In this document: positions 58,821 to 64,000 of the stretch, one piece after another
Position numbering within the stretch: position 1 is the first letter of the stretch
Layout of the letters: every line of letters begins with the position of its first letter
Assembly: GCF_021026295.1 (NCBI RefSeq)
Contig: NZ_JAJNDA010000006.1
Span: 124,001 to 188,000, forward strand
Reading direction: 5' to 3'
From: Actinomycetospora soli
Lineage (GTDB): Bacteria; Actinomycetota; Actinomycetes; Mycobacteriales; Pseudonocardiaceae
DNA: 64,000 nucleotides
Notes under the pieces: generated by a model
Seen by the model: only the letters and a program-made list of their open reading frames with translations
Databases searched by the model: none
Told to the model about the DNA's origin: nothing
Made by a program: the position numbers and the translations under genes

Positions 58821-59374
58821 CCTGTCCCGCGTGTGGGCAAGAGAACCCTCCCGGGGTCGTCCTCTGCCTAGCGTGCTTCAGCAACCTCGACCCCGGCGAA
58901 CCCGCACCGCCGCCACCGACGACGAATACCCCGCGGGCGACCTGCTCCGACTGCGGCGGCGCGCTCTCGTCGGGCGGGACGTGCCTGCCGTGCCGGGTCG
59001 AGGTCGATGCCGGCCGGGCCGAGCCGTCAGCGGCAGCGCCGCCGAAGCCGACCCAGACCCGTCGAGAGTCAGCGGCCCTCGTCCTCGACGTCGCGGGCCA
59101 GGCCGTCACCGTCTCCGGGTCGGTGCTGCTGGGCCGTCAGGACTCGCCGGTCGCCGCCGCCCTCGCCTCCTCCGACAACGTGTCCCGACGTCACGCCACC
59201 ATCCGGGTCGACATCGACGGGAGCGTCTGGATCCGCGACGAGCACTCCGCCAACGGGACCTTCGTCTCCGGTCGCCGTCTGGCCGGAGGGCAGGACGAGC
59301 CGCTGCGTCCGGGCGACTCCCTGCGCCTGGCGAGCGATGTCGAGATCGGCCTGCGCTGGGGCGGCACACGATGA
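58808..59374 (+). CDS. zinc-ribbon and FHA-domain protein
   Basis: A 188-residue protein, ATG 13 bases inside the radical SAM gene. Two CxxC pairs (CPACGQ, CLACFS) at the start and two more (CSDCGG, CLPCRV) near residues 45-63 make two zinc ribbons. After a Pro-rich linker the FHA domain spans about 85-185: VLLGRQDSP, NVSRRHATI, HSANGTFVSG and GDSLRLASDVEIGLRW, with all phosphothreonine-binding residues. It should read phosphorylation laid down by the kinase of this operon. Overlaps the phosphatase gene by four bases. Confidence 0.9.
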   Translation: MAELTCPACGQENPPGVVLCLACFSNLDPGEPAPPPPTTNTPRATCSDCGGALSSGGTCLPCRVEVDAGRAEPSAAAPPKPTQTRRESAALVLDVAGQAVTVSGSVLLGRQDSPVAAALASSDNVSRRHATIRVDIDGSVWIRDEHSANGTFVSGRRLAGGQDEPLRPGDSLRLASDVEIGLRWGGTR

Positions 59375-60120
59375 CCGCGACCCTGGACATAGCCGCGCTC
59401 ACCCACCGGGGTGCGCTGCGGAAGGCGAACGAGGACTGCCTGCTCCTCGGCTCGCTGGTCGCGGCCGACGTCGACCTGCCCGAGCCCGTCGTCATGCGTC
59501 TCGTCGTGGCCGACGCCGTGACCGTGGCCCTCGCCGACGGTATGGGTGGCCACGCCGGAGGTCAGGTCGCCTCGCGGACGGTCGTGCAGCTCCTCGCGTC
59601 GTCCCCGATCAAGCATGCGGCGGTCGACAGCACCCGGACCCGGCTCGCCGACATCGACGCGGACCTCACCGACCTCGCCGCCCGCCGGGCCTCCCTCGCC
59701 GAGATGGGGACGACGGTCGCCGGGGTCGTCGCCGACCCGGCGACCTGCGTCTGGTTCTCCGTCGGCGACAGCCGCGTCTTCCAGATCCGCGCGGGGTACG
59801 TCGCCCAGCTCTCGACCGACGACTCCGCCCCGTCGGGCACGACCAAGGGCGCCCTCCTGTCCTGGCTGGGCCCTCGACCCCGCGGGACACTGCCCACCCC
59901 GGCCGTCGAGCCGCTCGACCGCAGCGACGGGGTACGTTGGCTGCTCTGCAGCGACGGGCTCAGCGACGTCGTCGGCGTCACGGCCATGGAGGACATCCTC
60001 CGGCGCACCGAGAACGACGCCGAGGCGGTGCGAGGACTGTTCGCCGCCGCGATGGCGGCGTCGGCGCCGGACAACGTGTCCGTCGTCCTGATTCGGCCTC
60101 AGGGGTTCGCCCAGAGCTAA
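59371..60120 (+). CDS. PP2C-type Ser/Thr protein phosphatase
   Basis: A 249-residue soluble enzyme, ATG overlapping the FHA gene stop. Metal-binding motifs are intact: Asp56 in LADGMGGHAGG, Asp133 in VGDSRVF, Asp195 in CSDGLSDVV and Asp234 in APDNVSVVL, with MGTTVAGVV between. Unlike PstP it lacks a membrane helix. It would reverse the kinase's phosphorylation of operon partners. It closes the overlapping part of the operon; 183 bases separate it from the next gene. Confidence 0.93.
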   Translation: MTATLDIAALTHRGALRKANEDCLLLGSLVAADVDLPEPVVMRLVVADAVTVALADGMGGHAGGQVASRTVVQLLASSPIKHAAVDSTRTRLADIDADLTDLAARRASLAEMGTTVAGVVADPATCVWFSVGDSRVFQIRAGYVAQLSTDDSAPSGTTKGALLSWLGPRPRGTLPTPAVEPLDRSDGVRWLLCSDGLSDVVGVTAMEDILRRTENDAEAVRGLFAAAMAASAPDNVSVVLIRPQGFAQS

Positions 60121-60303
60121 GCGGCCACCGGGGACGAGGCGTCGTCAAAGCGGACGCAGTGAGTAGCAGAGGGCGTTGCGACGCGGAATCGCCGTGCACG
60201 ACGTCATCGGCGGTGACCATGGGGGGCTCGTCGTAACGCGAGATCCCGCTCCAGACGATGTCGGATCAACCGGCGGGGGTGCCGGGTCTTCGGGGGGACG
60301 AGG

Positions 60304-61536
60304 ATGGATCCACACGCGACACGTCAGGCCGCGGTTCCGGCCCTGCTCTGGGTGGTCATCGCGATGTTCGCGATCGTCGCCGCCTGCCTGCTCTACCCGA
60401 CTCTGGTGCTCCTGCGCCTCGGCGCGGCCTTCTTCTCCTTCTCCCCCGCGCTCGGGCTCCTCGGCCTCGGGATCGCCCTGGTCATGGGGTCGTTCGTCGT
60501 CGCCTTCGCCCGCGTCGGTTACGGCCTCTACGAGGGGAGCCGGGTCGCCCGCGGGATCGCCTTCGTCCTCGCCGGCTACCTGCTGCTCGCGTGCTTCGCG
60601 ATGCCGGTCGCGACCGGGCTCACCGTCGTGCTCGCCCTCGGCTCGATCGGCGTCGTCGCCGCCCTCGCCTGCGTGCCGTCGGCCCGCGCCTGGTTCGCCG
60701 GTCCGTGGGGCCGGGCCACCGAGCTCCCGACCTCCATCGTCGTCGCGCAGACGGTCGTCCTGTACTCGTCGGCCATCACCGCGCTGCTCGCCGCGACGCT
60801 CCTCGTCAGCGGGATCGCCGTCGCGTCCCTCGTCGGGAGCACCGCGAGCCTCATGATCCTGGGCGCACTCCTGTGCGCCGGCATTGCGGGCGTCGGATTC
60901 TGGGCCAAGGCGGCGATCGGTCGGGGCGAGCGCCTCGCGCGGGTGCTGGTCACCGGGGCGACGGTCGCCGACCTCGTCGTCGTCCTCCTGCTCTCCTCCG
61001 CCGACGAGAGCGTGCTCCCGCTGCTCGCCTCCTTCGGTCTGCACGCCGCCGTGGTGATCGCGCTGTGGCTCCCCGCCGACGCACGACGCTTCTTCGGGGA
61101 GGCCGCGCTCCCCGCTGTCGAGAACCTCCACCGGCAGGTGCTGGAGATCGGGAAGGGCGCAGCGCCGGGACCCGTACCGCCGGCGCCGACGGCCCCGGGC
61201 CCCATCCGCCCGACACCCCGCCCGACACCTCCGCCGACCCGCCACGCGGCGCCACCGTCGGCGCCGTTCGGCTGGGCACCACCACCCGGCCCGCCGCCCG
61301 CCGTCCCCACCCGTCCCGGCCTGACGTCCCCTCCCGCCGGCCTGCCCGTGCGGAGCGGCCCTCCGAGCGGGCGGCACATGCGACCGGACCTCACCGAGCC
61401 CGCCGTCACGACCCCGGCGGTCGACACCCCGGCCTTCTGCGCCCGGTGCGGCTCCGGCGCCGTGCCCGGCGCCGTGCACTGCGTCCGCTGCGGCGCGCGC
61501 CTCGTCGGACACGGCACGTCCGAACCGCGGTCGTGA
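60304..61536 (+). CDS. polytopic membrane protein with C-terminal zinc ribbon
   Basis: A 410-residue protein. About eight membrane helices fill residues 10-265, then a Pro-rich cytoplasmic tail (about 285-375) and a C-terminal zinc ribbon, CARCGSG ... CVRCGAR. Such ribbons are common in membrane proteins encoded near kinases and FHA proteins. No transporter or enzyme motif is seen. GACGAGG lies close before the ATG. The following gene overlaps by four bases, so it heads a second coupled set. Confidence 0.72.
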   Translation: MDPHATRQAAVPALLWVVIAMFAIVAACLLYPTLVLLRLGAAFFSFSPALGLLGLGIALVMGSFVVAFARVGYGLYEGSRVARGIAFVLAGYLLLACFAMPVATGLTVVLALGSIGVVAALACVPSARAWFAGPWGRATELPTSIVVAQTVVLYSSAITALLAATLLVSGIAVASLVGSTASLMILGALLCAGIAGVGFWAKAAIGRGERLARVLVTGATVADLVVVLLLSSADESVLPLLASFGLHAAVVIALWLPADARRFFGEAALPAVENLHRQVLEIGKGAAPGPVPPAPTAPGPIRPTPRPTPPPTRHAAPPSAPFGWAPPPGPPPAVPTRPGLTSPPAGLPVRSGPPSGRHMRPDLTEPAVTTPAVDTPAFCARCGSGAVPGAVHCVRCGARLVGHGTSEPRS

Positions 61537-62570
61537 CGGTCCAGGAGTCCCCGACCGGACGACGCGGTGGGCTCGTCGTCTCGGTCATCGTGTCGTTGCT
61601 GGCGGGTGTGGGGCTCGGTCTCGGGCTCCTCACCGGCGCGGTCCCGGCTCTGCCCCTCGGGGCCGGGACCGCTGGACCGCCGCTCGACCTCCGCGCCGTC
61701 GACTGGGGCGACGCGACGTTGCCCGGGTCCGTCTGCCGCTCCCCCGGTCCCATCCAGCTCCGAGGCGGGCAGGCGACCTCGGTGCCGTCGGCGTTCGACG
61801 GACCGACCCCGAACTACCCGCAGGACGTCTCGGTCGAGGCCGACGGCGTGGTGTACGGCGACCTGACCGGCGACGGGCGCGACGAGGCGGCGCTCCCGCT
61901 GCGCTGCAACAACCACGACTCGACGGCCGCCGGGAACACGGTCACGACCGTGCTGCTGTTCGACGGGTCCCGCGGACAGGCCGCGCTCCTCGGAGCACTC
62001 GCGAGCTCGCAGCCCCGCCTCGGCGAGATCCCGAACATCATCACGGTGCGGCAGCTGCAGCCCCGCCGGGTCGTCGGCGACGAGTCCTTCTACGGACCCG
62101 AGGACGCGAACTGCTGTCCCTCGGGACGCGCGACGACGACGTGGCCGTGGACCGGAGGCACGCTCGGCACGCCCGAGGCGGTCGTCTCGCAGGCCGTGTC
62201 GACCACCCCCCTCAGCTCGGGTGCGGCGACGACACCGACCGCGACCGGCGCCGCACCGTCGTCGAGCAGCGGGGGCGTCGACGCGGAGGCGCTCGCGATG
62301 AGCGCCGCACGCGCCACCCCGCAGCTCGACCAGTCCCGCATCCTCGCCGCGCGCTGCGCCACGAAGTACCTGACGGTCCCCGGCGCCGCCATCGGCTGCG
62401 GCATCCGGGACGCCGCGAGCCGACGCGTCGCGATGGTCGAGGTGATGCTTGTCGACCTCGCGAGCCGCAACGTCCTGACCTACGTCGCCGTGCCCGGATC
62501 GGGCTGCCCCGGCCTCCCGATCTGGGCGGCGAAGAACATCGGTGACATGGAGGGCGACAACCCGTGCTGA
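61533..62570 (+). CDS. exported protein with FG-GAP/VCBS-like calcium loop, unknown function
   Basis: A 345-residue protein, GTG overlapping the previous stop. One N-terminal membrane segment (about 12-38) then an exported part. VVYGDLTGDGRDEAALPLRC holds a DxTGDGxDE Ca-binding loop as in FG-GAP repeats of propeller or integrin-like proteins. A Ser/Thr-rich linker (about 225-255) separates a second domain with paired cysteines (RCATKYLTVPGAAIGCGI, in part AAIGCGIRD). No family recognised. Followed by GAGGAG for the next gene. Confidence 0.65.
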   Translation: MTVQESPTGRRGGLVVSVIVSLLAGVGLGLGLLTGAVPALPLGAGTAGPPLDLRAVDWGDATLPGSVCRSPGPIQLRGGQATSVPSAFDGPTPNYPQDVSVEADGVVYGDLTGDGRDEAALPLRCNNHDSTAAGNTVTTVLLFDGSRGQAALLGALASSQPRLGEIPNIITVRQLQPRRVVGDESFYGPEDANCCPSGRATTTWPWTGGTLGTPEAVVSQAVSTTPLSSGAATTPTATGAAPSSSSGGVDAEALAMSAARATPQLDQSRILAARCATKYLTVPGAAIGCGIRDAASRRVAMVEVMLVDLASRNVLTYVAVPGSGCPGLPIWAAKNIGDMEGDNPC

Positions 62571-62580
62571 GGAGCGACCC

Positions 62581-63483
62581 GTGAAGCCCAACCTGATCAT
62601 CACCGGCGTGGTCGCCGTGCTGCTCCTGCTGGGCCTCGTGCTCGGGATCGGCGACGACAGCTCCTCGTCGAGTTCGTCGTCGAGCTCGTCCTCCTCCTCG
62701 TCCTCGTCCTCCTCCTACGACGACGAGGGCGCCGGCTACGACAGCGGGACGAGCCGGCTCTCCGTCCACCCGCTCGCAGCGCTCACGATCGTGAGCGGCG
62801 TCCTCGCGTTGGCGGCGGTGTTCGTCCCGACGATGCCGCGCAACCGGCAGGTCCTGCTCGGAGCGGTCGGCATCGGAGCCGCGATCTACGGGACGTACGT
62901 CTGGAACCAGGACACCGGCCGGTACTCGTTCCCCGCCCTGGTGATGGTCGCGCCCCTCGTCATCGTCGGGTGGGCGGGCTACGGCTGGTACCAGAACGTC
63001 CAGCGCGGCGAAGGGGCGCGAGGGTCGCTCGACGACGCCGACGACACGGGCCCCGAGCTGGTCTTCCCGGCCGTCGTCCGGGCCGCCGCACGCGGCTCGA
63101 TCGGCCTCGATCTCGACGTCGAGGCCTCGCCGGACGACATCCGCGACGCCGTCGGCCGCGCTCTCGCCAATCGAGGGAACTACTTCACCACCGACGGCTG
63201 CGCCTACTCGGTGCTCCGCCACCGGGACGACGGGCTCGACTGCGCGATCGTGAGCGGCTTCCGCGGCACCGAGCAGTGCACGTTCAGCGTGCGGCTCTCC
63301 GGGACGCGGCTCTCCGTGCGGCTGCTCGAGTACCGCACGGAGAACGAGAAGATCCTCTGGGTGATCCCGATGGGCCCGGCCACCATCCCCGGGTACGGGT
63401 CCTACCGGCACTTCCTGCGGGCGTTGACCCGCGAGGTGCGCCGGATCGACCGGGGTGCGGGCGCCCGGGTGGTGCAGGTGTGA
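62581..63483 (+). CDS. membrane protein with 19-residue polyserine tract
   Basis: A 300-residue protein; GTG preceded by GAGGAG. Membrane helix (about 5-22), then DD followed by 19 consecutive serines coded by alternating TCG, TCC, AGC and AGT codons, an acidic turn (YDDEGAGYD), then three more helices (about 60-140) and a cytoplasmic domain of about 140 residues (DGCAYSVLRHRDDGLDCAIVSGF in part DGCAYSVLRHRDD; MGPATIPGYGSYRHFLRALTREV in part). The end domain is compact and not recognised. Overlaps the next gene. Confidence 0.68.
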   Translation: MKPNLIITGVVAVLLLLGLVLGIGDDSSSSSSSSSSSSSSSSSSSYDDEGAGYDSGTSRLSVHPLAALTIVSGVLALAAVFVPTMPRNRQVLLGAVGIGAAIYGTYVWNQDTGRYSFPALVMVAPLVIVGWAGYGWYQNVQRGEGARGSLDDADDTGPELVFPAVVRAAARGSIGLDLDVEASPDDIRDAVGRALANRGNYFTTDGCAYSVLRHRDDGLDCAIVSGFRGTEQCTFSVRLSGTRLSVRLLEYRTENEKILWVIPMGPATIPGYGSYRHFLRALTREVRRIDRGAGARVVQV

Positions 63484-63911
63484 GGGTCGGCGTCCTGCTC
63501 GCTGTGGTGGTGGCCCTGGCGGCGGGCGTGGTGCTCGGCCTGTCGGCGACGTCCGTCCCGGCGAACTCCGTCGGATCGGTCGCCCCGTCAAGCCCGGTAC
63601 CGGCCCCGCCCACCACGACCTCCCGAGCCGGAGCCTGCGTGGACGCGGGTGCGCTCGTCCCGGCCTACTCCGCGGGGCAGGCCGGCGACGCCCGGTCCAC
63701 GGTGGAGCCCGGCTCGATCCGCTGCGCCGGCCCGTACGCGACGGCGAAGATCGACGACCCGAGCCTCCCCGACACCCTCAACGTGCTGTTCTCGGTCGCG
63801 CCCCTGCGCAGGTTGCGGTCCGGCACCGGGCCGGTGTGCGAGGTGGGGTCCTCCGAGGGTGGTCTCCCGCCGGTCACGGCGTCGCAGGGGGACGTCCTCG
63901 GCTGCGCCTAG
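63480..63911 (+). CDS. small exported protein, unknown
   Basis: A 143-residue protein; GTG overlaps the previous stop. A signal or anchor helix (about 3-25), a Pro/Ser linker, then about 90 residues with four cysteines (ACVDAG, RCAGPY, PVCEVG, LGCA) likely to form two disulfides. Looks like a small periplasmic or surface domain, perhaps a lipoprotein-like partner of the preceding membrane proteins. The stop codon is inside a long hairpin. Confidence 0.65.
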   Translation: MRVGVLLAVVVALAAGVVLGLSATSVPANSVGSVAPSSPVPAPPTTTSRAGACVDAGALVPAYSAGQAGDARSTVEPGSIRCAGPYATAKIDDPSLPDTLNVLFSVAPLRRLRSGTGPVCEVGSSEGGLPPVTASQGDVLGCA

Positions 63912-63972
63912 GCAGGTGATCATGTCGAGTGCGACGTCGGCGTCGTCGCGCTCGGCATGATCAACTGCCTAG
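63908..63972. terminator. long hairpin overlapping the stop codon of the last gene
   Basis: CTAGGCAGGTGATCATG pairs with CATGATCAACTGCCTAG with one mismatch, and the interior CGAGTGCGACG / CGTCGCGCTCG continues the stem around a short loop, giving about 28 base pairs. The left arm contains the TAG stop of the 63480 gene. Confidence 0.7.
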
Positions 63973-64000
63973 CGGGACCAACCTCCTGTCAGTGCCTCGT

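Noticed and set aside
52912-60120. Kinase, FHA, PP2C and Clp ATPase taken as a type VI secretion cluster
   Set aside because: None of the structural genes (sheath, tube, baseplate, TssJLM) is present; only the regulatory parallel remains.
62662-62718. Trinucleotide tract considered as a CRISPR-like or structural DNA repeat
   Set aside because: It is in frame and codes for serine inside an otherwise coherent membrane protein; no spacer-repeat alternation.
1-64000. tRNA, rRNA, IS elements, CRISPR arrays
   Set aside because: None recognised by eye on either strand; no cloverleaf with conserved T-loop, no transposase motif, no regularly spaced repeats.

Overview
This is a high-GC, gene-dense actinobacterial chromosome segment. 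GTG/TTG starts, four-base ATGA/GTGA overlaps, Ser/Thr kinases with FHA and PP2C partners, LytR-CpsA-Psr and NlpC/P60 wall proteins, excalibur and class E/F-type sortase proteins all point to Actinomycetes, most likely Pseudonocardiales; that order-level placement is inference. I saw no tRNA, rRNA, CRISPR array or insertion sequence.

Layout. 1-2355: 3' part of an ABC transporter coupled to an FHA protein. 2414-4957: DUF2690 protein, small Pro/Gly-rich membrane protein, excalibur protein, lipoprotein sortase, strong hairpin. 4984-14230: a second, broken copy of that same locus (DUF2690 remnant, small-protein paralogue, then a sortase 3' remnant with the same hairpin) whose middle is occupied by about 8.2 kb: an exported Ig-like protein and a coupled four-gene operon with two TPR-CHAT protease-like proteins, a zinc-ribbon protein and a membrane/SAF-like protein. 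14238-17807: very large secreted beta-propeller protein. 18054-19179: DUF433/PIN-type toxin-antitoxin pair. 19200-20711: ROK regulator. 21019-25203: small membrane and zinc-ribbon proteins, a large membrane M48 metallopeptidase and its partner. 25307-29108: LCP ligase diverging from a DUF1800/DUF1501 pair. 29162-40956: exopolysaccharide locus on the minus strand; its part from 29109 to about 36394 (Wzy, Wzx, three glycosyltransferases, tyrosine autokinase) is visibly lower in GC than the flanking gmd, fcl, wecG-like and sugar-transferase genes. 40957-42032: decayed sequence with a frameshifted gene remnant. 42033-46629: secreted beta-helix-like protein, VWA-SGNH hydrolase, NlpC/P60 and peptidoglycan-binding proteins.

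46722-63911 holds the most unusual block: a minus-strand operon (unknown 498 aa, unknown 464 aa, CHAT, TPR) diverges across a palindrome-bearing promoter region from a plus-strand operon of Ser/Thr kinase, coiled-coil protein, ClpB-like AAA+ unfoldase, radical-SAM enzyme, zinc-ribbon-FHA protein and PP2C phosphatase, followed by four membrane or exported proteins. The plus-strand genes overlap by 4-13 bases, so they are probably made together: kinase, phosphatase and FHA reader form a phospho-switch, the AAA+ protein an ATP-driven remodeller, and the CHAT/TPR operon a candidate protease effector arm. I regard this divergent pair and the inserted double-CHAT operon as the two candidate undescribed systems of the window; their function is inference.
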